Shown here: positions 43,791 through 54,965 of the stretch, piece after piece
How the letters are laid out: the number at the start of each line of letters is the position of its first letter
Position numbering within the stretch: position 1 is the stretch's first letter
Assembly (NCBI RefSeq): GCF_050908995.1
Contig: NC_135129.1
Span: 2,542,001 to 2,606,000 of the forward strand
Length of the DNA stretch: 64,000 bases
Reading direction: 5' to 3'
Source of the DNA: Andrena cerasifolii
Taxonomy: Eukaryota > Arthropoda > Insecta > Hymenoptera > Andrenidae
Translations under genes and position numbers: made by a program
Notes under the pieces: model-generated
Database searches by the model: none
What the model saw: the letters and a program-made list of their open reading frames with translations, nothing else
What the model was told of the DNA's origin: nothing

Positions 43791-44055
43791 TTAATTCGAT
43801 TCTGGAGGGTGGGCATACGAAATCTGAGAGTGGGCAAACGTGGCCATGTCGGGTACATTCGTATCCTTCTTTTAAAAAATTGAAATGCATTCAAGGTGGG
43901 TGATGAAGACAAATTTTTTATTTTGTTCATAATTTTTTTTTGGAGGGTGGGCAAACGAAAATTGTTTATGGGCAAACGTGGGCATACGATGGACAAACGA
44001 ATGCCGTTGAGTTTTTTTAAAAAATCGAATTTGGGGGTGCTATCTTCACAGACCT

Positions 44056-44064
44056 CATAAGTCA
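44056..44064. repeat. Right target-site duplication of the Foldback-like element
   Basis: CATAAGTCA directly follows the element; see the matching site at 41673-41681. Confidence 0.7.
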
Positions 44065-44542
44065 CTCCCCATGGATATTTGTTTACTTCAGCCTGGGATA
44101 TTCGGTGGCATCTTATTCGGGGGAAACAGTATTTTACAATAGGAACACTGTTCTGTTTCTATTTATGAATAAACAATGCCATTTTCGACGAGTTCTGCTG
44201 CCCCTATTTCTAGTTCGCTGATTCAATCTTCAAAGAGTAAGCGTCAGTCTCTTTCCTCGCGCTTCAGCTACCCACTATGTCCTTTATCTTTCTTCTGCTT
44301 GAAATTTGCAAAAATGGTACCATCTATTTACATTTCTCTACGCCTTACCCATTGTGCAAAAATCCAGAAATCTCATAGCATCTTTTAACCATAATATAAT
44401 ATGAAAAGGAACTTTTATTCAAATACTCCACATTACACACTATTTCTTAAACTACACTTTGTGCTACCAACAATCTATCATGCATCCACTGACTTCCACT
44501 GGCATTGTTTCTAAATATCCGTTCTCCACTCTGAAATTCGTC
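44065..44542. other. Unannotated unique DNA
   Basis: No gene or repeat was recognised in this short interval. A 70-codon frame at 44176-44388 is serine-rich and unrecognised. Confidence 0.4.
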
Positions 44543-44775
44543 TAGGGTAGATGCACCATTTAAGGTATTGTACCAGTTTTGGCCACTTCTTAAAAAATAT
44601 AATATTTTTCCAAGTAACCAATAAATGTAACCTTATATTTCTGGCGGTGTACTAAACAAAATATTTAAGATGTGAAATTCTCCACGTAATAACGATCTGC
44701 AAGCAATTTAAAAATAAGATAATTATGCACCTGGCCAAAAATAGTGCAATGGCCACAAACGGTACATCTACCCTA
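44543..44775. mobile_element. TA-flanked short MITE with GGGTAGATG ends
   Basis: The left end reads TA-GGGTAGATGCACC and the right end, in reverse complement, TA-GGGTAGATGTACC. Both arms continue with TTTTGGCCA-type sequence (left at 44578, right at 44733-44745). At 233 bp it is the smallest complete element in the window. The GGGTA...GGCCA layout links it to 12116-13397 and 35122-36138. Confidence 0.72.
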
Positions 44776-47582
44776 CCACGAGCCAAGGGACCGCCACGTT
44801 TAGCTCGTTACAGTGTAACAGAACGATGACATCATTCGTCCGTTTTTCGTGGCGTTTTGGCGCGATCGATGCCGCAAATGTCGGCGTGGCAAAAAAGCCC
44901 GACTCGCGCGTGCCAGTCGCTGACGAAATTCTGAAGTAATATCCGTGGCCGCCGGGTGAATCTCGCCCGCGTTCCACGACGTTGAAAAGCGTTCGATGAT
45001 TTATTGCTCCGGAGATAGACTCACGTCTACGACAGCGGTAGGAAGTCATCGGAGGAAGGAATTTTGGGGGATACACGGCGCGAAATACGAGGCGGATAGG
45101 GTGTCGTGATATTTTACCGCCGACAGTCAATAAATTGAAAGCCGTTAGCTGGAAGTGTAGTCGATGTCATGGACGTGAAATCGAGCGTACCCAATTTTAG
45201 CTAAACGGATTTTTCCAAATTAGGGGGAGGAGCGATGTACCATTCTGAGGGACTTAAATTATTGCTTTACTTTACGACAAGTGTACTACATTCATTAGTA
45301 GTTCTCGGTGCTGGCGAATTAGATATCACTGGAGCGGACATTAGGGGGTAGTTTTTATCGCGAGGGTCATATAAAATTTTGCGAATTTAAAGGAAACCTT
45401 CCCTGTTTATTTCTCTGTTAAAATTAAATCACGCCATGTCGTTTTCTGCGAGTGAATATGTTGGAATGTGTACAACGATGGACTGTTCGTGGAGTTGAAG
45501 TTTTAGTCGCTACAGGAGACCCAAAAGAGGGGAAAACGGTCTTCTCGACCCCTGTGCTTCTCAGTCCGAGAAAACCCTCCAAACGGTTAACTTGCATCGC
45601 GCTAAAGACTATTCTTTCCATTACTTTTAGTTTAAGTATTACGCAGTTATTATTATTATACTGACGAGCGACTGTGTAACTTTTATTTTCTTAAATAAAT
45701 AAACATTATATTCTAACAGAATAGTGTGCGGTTCGGGTATCTAGATTTCCTGTTACAGATCATTGCGTAATGAACGTGGGGATTCTTAAAATTCCCTCTG
45801 ATTCTCTCTTTTAACGTTGCAGTGGACAAGTTCAGTGACCAGCTGAACTCGACAGCAACGCGTATTGAAAGCTAATACTTAATTGCCACAGTTTCGGTGG
45901 ACTTGGAGCAGTTGAAGGGAGTAAAAGTTTCAGGGGGTTTAGGTCAGCGAAAAAGCTTGTAAGAGATAGCGCCAATTAACCGAAAGCCTGCCAGCGAATT
46001 ACGTCCGATCGAAGAGTTCCCTAACTTTCGGATAACGTTCGTAATTGACGCGAATAAAATCTTCGTAACGAGGATTCTCTGACTGAACGTCTTCCTCCAA
46101 CAACGGCGCGTTCTCTTTGAAAGCATTTTGCACATTGACCAGGGAGGAGTTGTCCGCCGAGCAACTTAATCCCCTCGAAACGTTAAAAAAAAAAACCGCC
46201 CCCTGGAGTATCGACGGTCCCCGAAAGAGGGAGAAACTTACGCGCAATAAAACATGGATTTACCGTGAAAGTGCACGGCGATAGACGCGTCTGTGAGTAT
46301 CCACGTCAATGTAGTTCTTTTCAAGCTTCGAGGGACTGCCCTTTTCATTTCAGTCCTGCAGGATGAACGCTATTCTTCGCGATACACGCCCCGTGAAGTT
46401 TTCGCTCCTCGCAAACAAAATTCCATTAACGTCTCTTTATATTTCGATTCGCGCGAACCGGCTCTGTCTCACTTCCTTCACAATTCCAGTCACGCGTCCG
46501 CAGCAAAGAGGCAGAGTTGCGACTCATTTCTGCCGAATTAAATCTCATTTAGAATGCCGCGTTTCGCTAGGAATTCTCAGATTGTTTTCTATATAATGCT
46601 GAAAGAGCAGAATGAACTCTATCGATTTCTAAAGTTGCTTGCACTTAACTGTCATCGTAATAATCCACTTTCGTGGCAGGTGCCAGCATAGTAAGATCGA
46701 ATTAAACTCGAAGAAAGTGCAACGGAATCATTAAGCAGCGAGACGGAAGATACAAGTAATTCGAAAAATAAGTGACAAGACGAACGATTGCAGTATACAC
46801 GTTCGAACTGCGAGCGAAGTGGAAGTAACCAAGTCTGATGAGCGAAGCGTCGCGTAATATAATGATTGCGCTTCCTGGAAATTATGATTTACTTCGAGGA
46901 AAGCCCGGTGGACGCTGCGAACTTGGCTGCGTAATTAAATTTCTGGATGACTGAGGAGCCGGATATCGTGGAAAGGATTTCCGCCGATGCGAATCGGAGA
47001 CGCTTAGTTCATTCTACGGCGATTCTGTATCGAGCAAGGATAAACTTTTCCCTCCCCTCTTCTTTTGCGCGGCGGCAAAATTGTGATGCAATTTCCAGAA
47101 GCCGCCGACTAAATCTCGGCGACGTCTTACGAGGTTCGCAACAAGCAATTTTCGAGGCGTTTACTGCCTCGCCGTTCGCCCCCGGTTTGATAAACATTTA
47201 AGTAAATGCCGTAACTATTTGTGCGCGGAACACTCCGAATGAATCTCGTCAAGGTTGCAATTACAGGGGATCTTCTATACGGGGTGGATCGTATAATTCG
47301 GCGGAATTACAGTTGATTTTATCGTTGACAGTGGAGAAAGATGGGAGATGAGAAAGTTGAAGGATTCAATAAAGCCTGTTCATATTTAGTTGTAAACGCG
47401 AAGGTGAAACTTGAAAGACACTTAAACGAATCTAGAACTTCAACTAACTTCTTAAAATTGATTCTTTTATCAAAATTATATTATTGCGTCTCTAGGGTAA
47501 TCGTGGGAGAGACGCTGCACTTTCGGTATTGCAGGGTTATCGGTAATAAAATACAACACTGTCGATTTTATTTGCTTTAGCT
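44776..47582. other. Unannotated unique DNA
   Basis: Moderately GC-rich at 44800-45120 and 45960-46560. Frames up to 120 codons exist on both strands without a recognised domain. No inverted-repeat element was found. Confidence 0.4.
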
Positions 47583-48309
47583 TTAAGGGTACTAGGCAGT
47601 CGTTCCTGTCGAAAATTAAGCATTTCTTTTTCAATTAATTACAAAGAAACCAATTGAGACTGAGACTTGTTCTTTGGCATGAAGTTTATTAATATCGTAA
47701 GTTTTAGAAAGCATGTTTGTTTAGTAAAAAATATGCATTATATACGACGCTACAGATGGATCATTAAGTAGGCTTTTTGAGAAAAAGTTTCTTTTATTTT
47801 GCAGTGATAACTTAAAAACGGAGGTTCCAATCGATTCAAAACAAATTCGAGCATCTTCAAAAAATAAAAAAAGATAATGAAAACTCTTATTCTTTATGAA
47901 AATAAACTAAGACCTCACCTTTTGGGGCTTGGCGGATGGTAGAACCTAATCAATGGGGTTTTAGTTTATTTTCATAAAGAATAAGAGTTTTCATTAACTT
48001 TAATTTAGGTCTGGTCCGAAACTACACATTTTGTGAAGATCCTCGAATTTGTTTTGAATCGATTGGAACCTCCGTTTCTGAGTTATCACTGCAAAACAAA
48101 AGAAACTTTTTTTAATAAGCCTTTTTAATGATCCATCTGTAGCGTAATATATAATGCATATTTTTGACTACACAAACAATTTTTTTAAAGCTTATGATGT
48201 TAATAAACTTCATGCCAAAAGACAAGTCTCAGTTTCAATTGGTTTCTTTGCAATTAATTGAAACAGAAATGCTTCATTTCAGACAGGAACGACTGCCTAG
48301 TACCCTTAA
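47583..48309. mobile_element. TTAA-flanked long-hairpin MITE, family J
   Basis: Both ends read TTAAGGGTACTAGGCAGTCG inward. The arms correspond at about 90% through CGTTCCTGTC, CAAAGAAACCAATTGA, GCATGAAGTTTATTAA and CGGAGGTTCCAATCGATT to a short centre near 47925-47965. It is non-coding. Confidence 0.9.
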
Positions 48310-51300
48310 GCTGTTAGTTTAGGTTAGATTAATAAGCGAGAACGTGCTTCTATTATTACTTTGAAAGATTTTGTTATTTTTCAAGGTAAGCGTACCGCAA
48401 TTTGCTTCAATACTTATACGTTGAATTTATTTTTGCTATTGTAGTAGTTAAAAATTCATAGTTTTTCGTGATATAACATTTGTAATGCGTTAAAAGAACT
48501 CTGTGGAATATTTCTCGGCCTGAATACGTCAAATACGAAAGTTATGCAGGACTAATAGCATACTCTATCGAAAGGTACCTAAGTCGACTAAATGCTGCGT
48601 TAAAAATACAAAAAAGAGTGCTTCAAAATGGATACCGTGATATCTCAAGGCAAATTAATTATTTTTTAATGACAAATCTGATAATCTAAACATATTTAAG
48701 GGCAGTTTACTCTTTTTTTCTCTTTTTTTATGTGTAATGAATGTGGAAGAAAGAAGGAAAGGCAATTAAATTTAGAAAAACAGAAATAATATCTGTACCT
48801 ATTTATTTTTCCAATTTTACTGTATTTTGTAACAGTATAAATTAAAAAGATGTTTCATTTTACTCTGCTTTTACTATTTTTCTTAAATAAAAAGTTAAAA
48901 GTAACAAGTTTAAATGAAAAATTAAACGTTTTTCGAAATGCAGCACCACTCCCGCACGTGCGACGTCTATCCTAAAAAAGGATGGTTTTAGTTTCAATTT
49001 TTAGGGGTGACAATTTATTAAAACTTTGATTTCAATTAATGCTATTTTTTTCATTGCAAAATTTAGACACGGTGAGAATTTTGCGTAAGCTGCGGCAACT
49101 CTCCCACTATTACCCTATATACCGAACCCACATTTCGCCACAGATAAAGTCTGTAAATTTCCGTGATAGACAACGAATGTATTCGTTTATTTGCTTGTTA
49201 TGGAAAGAAGCTGCGGGAGACTTTTTGTTCAGTTCGAATCTGCAAGGTGTTTGCCTGGGTTACCGATTAATGAAGCCGCTACCAAGGCTGGCTTGATCGT
49301 AAATATTTGCCAAGAGCGAGGTATTTCTCGACGGCGGAAAACACGGAGAGAAATATCACGGCACGGGTGCAACAAAGTTCCCAGGGAAAGGTGTAACGTC
49401 CCCATCGCGATTGCACCGAGGAAATTTTATGTCCCCTGCTGTCACGTCCGCGTGGCCGCCCGCCATAGACACGAGTTCCTTTCTACTCCCGTGCATTTAC
49501 ACCCCCTTCAGATAGCCGTGATTTATGTCAAACGAATCGTGTAAATACATCTTTCTTCCTGCTGGACGTCGACGAATCGATTAACTATTTGTTACGGTTG
49601 GTAAATGAAACGAATTCGCTCGATAAGAACGACGTGGAATTGCTGGTCAGGGCACCGCTGGAATATTTAGTAACTTCAATTGAATGGTACGATCTGAATG
49701 ATCAATGCATTGTTGATTAAATTCGAAACGGGGGGGAAATGAAAGTCGATGAAGATGTACATGTTGCTCTCTGATAGGTGCAACTTTTACATGTTTGTGG
49801 AGCATTTCGCGCGGGATAGTTCTATAATCGTTGTACATTTGGTGCGCATTTAATTATCTGCGATACGAAGGGAAACGAGTGGGAAGGATAGAGTGGATTC
49901 CTCGTGCCAGTCTGGCGCTGCGTTTCGCATTATAATAATAATTACTTTAAGTAGAAACATAATTATACGTGGAGAGCAAACAATAGGAACTGCAGTGATA
50001 ATATAAAACGATAACTTCTCCTGAATTATGGCTGTTGTATTTATATTTTATTAGGAAACAGAACAGACCTTACTCGACTATTTCTTCGGATATTTTTTTA
50101 GGCTAAACTCGCGTTATTATAATAAAAATAGTACGGGCAAAGACAGGGAATTAGACTACAATTATCATATTTTCCATAATGTGCACCGCAAATCTCACTC
50201 TGCAGTAATTAGATCGATTCTAATGGACACTGCTTTCTCAGAGCGAAGGTTTGTATTTCCCTGCTCGAATGTTTTCCTAATTTCGTTTTAAACGCTCCAG
50301 CAATGGCAGCAGAACAATCTGCGCCTCGAACTTGAGGTATACAACGCGTGTTTAATGATTCGGTCGTTAAAACAACAAACCATCGCAATTAGCTACGTAC
50401 TATTGGGTAATCCCTTAAGCGGAACAGCTATCTTGCTAGGCTGTTACTCCTGCATGTCTTCAAATTAGTGAACTCGTTTTTTCTTTCGATACAATTACGA
50501 AAAGATAGATATTTCTCGTTTACTAATAAGTATCGCATTCTAAATAATGTTTCTAATTAAAATCACTGAGACGAGCTGTTTAGCTTTGACGTACAGACTC
50601 GTTTCTTTAAGGCGCGTGGGGGGAGAATCGAACTAAAATATTTCAGCCCTTGCAATGTTTTTAATTTTCATTCCGAAATCGCAGACTCAGGACTGGCATG
50701 CACCTTCGAAAAGTCTGAAATATCCTGCTGATTCCGAGAGATCTACGTGACGCGTTGGCGAACGTTCTTGCAAGTCCCATGAGGCCAGTATGGCAGGCGG
50801 TGTGTTCAAGATAACACGGTCACGTCAGAGTACGTTCCTTGAGTTTACGATAACCCGAGGACATCTGTTTGCTCCTTGTTACAGAATCTGTTCCAAGAAA
50901 TTCCAGCTGCTCTTTCAAAGAAATCTTGAATGCAATTCCTTGCAACCCGACCCCTCGGCTTGAAATTATTTTTATATTACACTAACATTTCTTAATTAAA
51001 ATATCTCATTAAATCTACTCTTTATTCACTAGAATACGATTAACACGTGTATCAACCATAAAGGTGGTATAACGTGAAAATTCGACGAACATCGGAGGAA
51101 ACAGAATTCGTGCAAGTTGCAGGGTTAATATAGAGTCATGATTCGAAAGCAGAGAGTATTCGGGGTACTCACCCCGCGTGGAACATTTGATAGCGTTCGA
51201 GGATCTGTTAGTAATTCGGCGGGGAACAATTTCCAAGGAACAGGGAAGCGAATCGCTTGGTTGGAACAGGTTTGTTCGACACTCGTGTAATGCTTCGAAG

Positions 51301-52610
51301 CGCCTTTTGAAATTTACATCGTGGTTAATGGATGCTCTCGATCCCCGATGAGTAGTCTGCAGCTAATTGAATGTACCACCGCTGAGAGTTCGAGGCGGAG
51401 GATTAGGTGGGAAAAGAACTTCTAATTACGCGTACATTGCAATCGATTTAGCTGCTCTACAGGGGAAATACGTTTGAGGTTTCGCGCATCCCTTAGCAGT
51501 AGGGCAATTTCATTTAAGCTCTGCCTTCTGTCTCATAATATTCGCAAGTACTGTCTCCCGTGGATATATTGTCAAACAATACTTTAGCTAATTAATTCTC
51601 GAATAACCTTAACCTTCCACAAAAAATCTAACTCCACTTCAGTGCCTGCAAATTTAATATTTAGAGAATTACTGCACGCGAAACAGAACTACATAATATC
51701 ATATCAGAAAAGAGTCTTTCAAACCTCTATTTAGGCGAAATCAGCTGAGAAACTCCAAAGCGCGAAGAAGTCTACGGTTATCGAACGAGGGACATTGAAA
51801 TGATGAAGTAGAATGATGACGGTGTTAGTCAGACCAGTCGAGTTCCAATTCCGAAATAAATTTCATTCTGCATATGAAATCCAGGGGTTTAATGAATCAT
51901 TGCATTCTTGGGGCACGAGAGGGCGAAAAGGGAGCGGGGTGTCGACGTCGCTCGAACAAGTAATCGAAATTCCTTCATTTCTCCCGTAATCGAGTTTACA
52001 TTCCACGAAATACGTCGAGGATAATTGTCCACCGTCGTTGGTGTACACTGCGAAACAATTTAAACGAATCTCTTTCTCTGCAGTGACTTTTCCACTCCAT
52101 GGTGTTCGTAAGGGCTTCCTCCGCCATGTAATCACTTTAAAGCCCCAAGTGTCCACGTCTGATAAACCCAGATGCCTCACGACTTAGTGCTGCGTCAATG
52201 CACACCGTCTGAAGACGAAACGATGGGGATAATTCTATTTCTGCCGGGTAATTCCAGGTACATTTCGCAATCCATCGCACCCAACTCTGCTCCGCCGGAT
52301 CTTTATGGGCTAACGAACGGTCGATGTACGACTGAAATGTCGCGGGTAGGCGGACACGGTTTGTTAAAATTCGCGCTGCCACCGGTGATTATTACAGCGA
52401 GAATCGGCGGGGGCTCGGGAATTTCGTTTATTAAACCGCGATGTGGCCAGGAAAATTACTCGGCTGTATTATCGTTTCGTTGTCGATTGCCCCCAGCAGG
52501 CGTGTAGCGGTCGGCATGCTAATTGAGTCCAGGATAAACGTTTTCGCGTCAGAAAGCGAGCCACCCTGACGGAACCGTTCATTCACTGCCGTTTAGCATG
52601 TGCTAACGAG
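48310..52610. other. Unannotated unique DNA
   Basis: This is the longest interval without a recognisable element. It is AT-rich at 48330-49080 and 49950-50650, and more GC-rich at 49300-49560 and 51860-52510. Open frames of 60-117 codons occur on both strands. I recognise no exon, RNA gene or inverted repeat in it. Confidence 0.4.
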
Positions 52611-52616
52611 GAAGCT

Positions 52617-52680
52617 TGTCACGCGAGCTCACGCCGTCTCGTCACGCAACGTCACGGAAGCTCGTCACACGACGTCACCC
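52617..52680. promoter_or_regulatory. Cluster of CGTCAC motifs (CRE-like half sites)
   Basis: Within about 60 bp there are several (C/A)GTCAC copies: TTGTCACGCG, CTCGTCACGC, AACGTCACGG, CTCGTCACAC and GACGTCACCC. GACGTCAC contains the full palindromic core of a CREB/ATF site (TGACGTC on the other strand). The spacing is roughly 8-14 bp. Whether it is bound is unknown; it may also be a decayed short tandem repeat. Confidence 0.4.
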
Positions 52681-53570
52681 GAAGCCTGTAATAGGCTACT
52701 CGGGGTTTCTGGTTTCAGATAATGAGTAATCCCGCGGATAGAACCCCCTCGACGTTCCCTCCGGGAGACATCAATGTTAAATTTCGAGACACCCGTTAGT
52801 TTGGCGTTTGTTCGGTTTTTTAAGGATTTTTCACGGGTGACACAATTATGACTCGTCATTGGTGTTCTGGATATGTTTATACACCACGACTAGGAAAAAT
52901 AGGTTTTTGAAGTAGATGGATAATAAACATTTTTATTTTATTTCTTCGAGGCATACAGGATTTGACAAATAAACTTTTGTGTGAAATAGTAGTTATATGA
53001 AGAAACTGTATTTCAAATATATATTTTAATACTAACTCATACAAATACTATTGTGAAATGAGTATTTCAGTGAAATATAAGAAAATAGTATTTCAAATAA
53101 TAATTAAACTACGGAAGTTTATGCAAGTATGATATTTATTACGATAATTGCAACCTCCCTATTGTAAGAAAATCGAATACATTATATCATGGCCGCTACT
53201 ATACTGGAGCTAAGTATGTTCTATATATGCTAGAAATAAATAAACATAACATTTTTTAAAATGAAAAAAATATTTTAAAAACCCTCTAATGACGAAACAT
53301 ATTTTTATCAAAGTTTCACTTGTTTAGTCATTTTCTATAAAAATGTATATTTACATAAACATCCGCAGTCTAATAATAATATTTCAAACAATACCTAGTA
53401 TTTCAAATGATAGTAATTTAAATAATGACTTCTCTTATCTTTTTTTTTAATTTCCACTGTGTGAGTAAATTAGAGGATAAATCTGAAATACCAATGATGA
53501 GACAGAGGAGTGTTTTATAAGAAAAGAACGTTGGCTGAGAACACAGTGAATCCTGGGTTACATTGTTCGT
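52681..53570. other. AT-rich DNA with a recurring TATTTCAAA motif
   Basis: GTATTTCAAAT-like motifs occur at about 53008, 53058, 53087, 53379 and 53398 in the same orientation. There is no coding sequence. It may be a decayed element related to the hAT remnant downstream. Confidence 0.35.
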
Positions 53571-53579
53571 GTGTTGAGT

Positions 53580-54180
53580 CATAAGGGTACCAGTAGTACA
53601 AGTTCGTAATTTGGTGCACAGGGTGTGGTCAGTCTATGGGAGCGTGTACTACCATCGTAAATATAAAATATATTCGAAATGGAACGCCTGAATATAAAAC
53701 AGAGGGAAACGACTATGTGAGAGGCAGTTTATGTAAAATATACCAAAGTTACTACGCACGTTAACTGGCCTTCCGTTTAACATATTCCACGATGCGTGCA
53801 CATAAACGGCATGTAAATACATAATTCAGAATGTGACTTTAACTTCTCTTTACGGGGGAATGAATTTTTCATTGGACAACTTCTTCCTCCTGAGCAACTC
53901 GCCACTTTGGTGAATTCACAAGCGACGGGGATACTCAGGTGTACACCCTTAACTGGCCCTCAATGTCCCTTCCACTCTGTACAAAAATACTAATAATACG
54001 ACTTTGTAACTTAATGTACAGGCTGTGAGAAGAAAGTGTGATCAAAGTTTAGGAACATGTTCTACTTATCACATCTCCCCACGTTCTTTCCACTCAATAA
54101 TGGCACTAACGATACAGCTTTGCAATTTAGTGCACGGAGTGTGAAAATAACTTATCACACTCCAGGATAGTGTTCCTTCT
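53580..54180. repeat. Three degenerate copies of a TTTAGTGCACRGRGTGTG unit
   Basis: Related blocks lie at about 53590-53640, 53970-54040 and 54090-54170. Each has a run like TAC.A.TTTG.AATTTAGTGCAC followed by AGGGTGTG or a variant, and the latter two are preceded by TTCCACTC. Copies are perhaps 70-80% alike over 50 bp. The pattern suggests an old dispersed or tandem duplication. Confidence 0.4.
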
Positions 54181-54359
54181 AGAGAAATTTTATAATTGCT
54201 TATTTCTTAATTCTCAAGAAATGCTGTTGCTCTCGAGAAACTTAAGTCTAGGAAATCGCGAACGTATAAACACATGTGTAATTTATAATAAATCTTATTA
54301 GTAACATTAGAATCTAACTATATGAATTACAATAGAAAATCTCAGTAAAGAAGATTCGA

Positions 54360-54965
54360 AATTATTGACTGGTGAAGGTGCTCTTAAATTCTTAATTAAC
54401 AATTTAGAAAAGTTGTATGCCTACTGAATTAAGTAATGAGTTTCTTGTGGCTATTAAAGAAGAAATATCGAATAGAAGAGACAAAACTATTGTATCCTTT
54501 ATAGATTCTTTGCATAGGTAATCCAGAATATTTTCAAAAAGATGCAAAAGACGCGTTTATTCATTTAATATCGAAGGCAGATATGTATAAAACGGGAAAA
54601 TAAATTCTACTTAGGTAGCTAGACTTTTCGGAAAATATAACAGTAACCATGATTCTCCTGAATATATCTACTGAAAAACTTAGGGATCCTCAGAATGAAG
54701 AATTACCATTAAGAAAACAAATTAAAGTTAGCAATCGCAGAGAGCCTTCAAGAATTCAGTATCAACCAAGAAGAAGATAAATTCCGGACTTTAACAAAGG
54801 AATTTCACATTTTTCAGTCCACTGGAAGAAGGACACCCAATTTACCATAACTTTTGGACATGCTACATACATAGGATTAAGTCACCATCCACTCAAAACG
54901 AAAGAAATTTTTCTACAGTTACAAATTTTATCACAAAAAAAGAAAAGAAATATTAAAAAAAACCT
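54360..54965 (+). pseudogene. hAT-family transposase C-terminal region (decayed)
   Basis: Fragments in shifting frames follow the order of a hAT transposase C-terminal half. GEGALKFLINNLEKL at about 54385, IKEEIS and a following NRRDKT-like segment near 54455-54485, NPEYFQKDAKDAFIHLISKAD at 54522-54590, and STQNERNFSTVTNFITKK at about 54888-54945. The last corresponds to the hAT dimerisation block (.ER.FS.......K). Several stops and frameshifts separate the pieces. No intact reading frame exists. The N-terminal zinc-finger and catalytic parts are not visible. Confidence 0.5.

Larger units (their letters stand above)
41682..44055. mobile_element. Foldback-like element with tandem-repeat arms
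   Basis: The ends read AGGTCTGTGAAGATAGCACC and, at the right, its inverted copy; about 100 bp of outer arm pair at over 90%. The arms then turn into tandem units. On the right the motif GGGCAAATCTCTTC recurs at 42968, 43141, 43314, 43487 and 43660, exactly 173 bp apart. On the left the inverse TTTGCCCATGCAT appears at 42071 and 42244, again 173 bp apart. The centre, about 42310-42830, is unique. No transposase is encoded. Drosophila Foldback elements share this architecture and a 9-bp duplication; Galileo and Mutator-like elements are alternatives. Confidence 0.85.
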
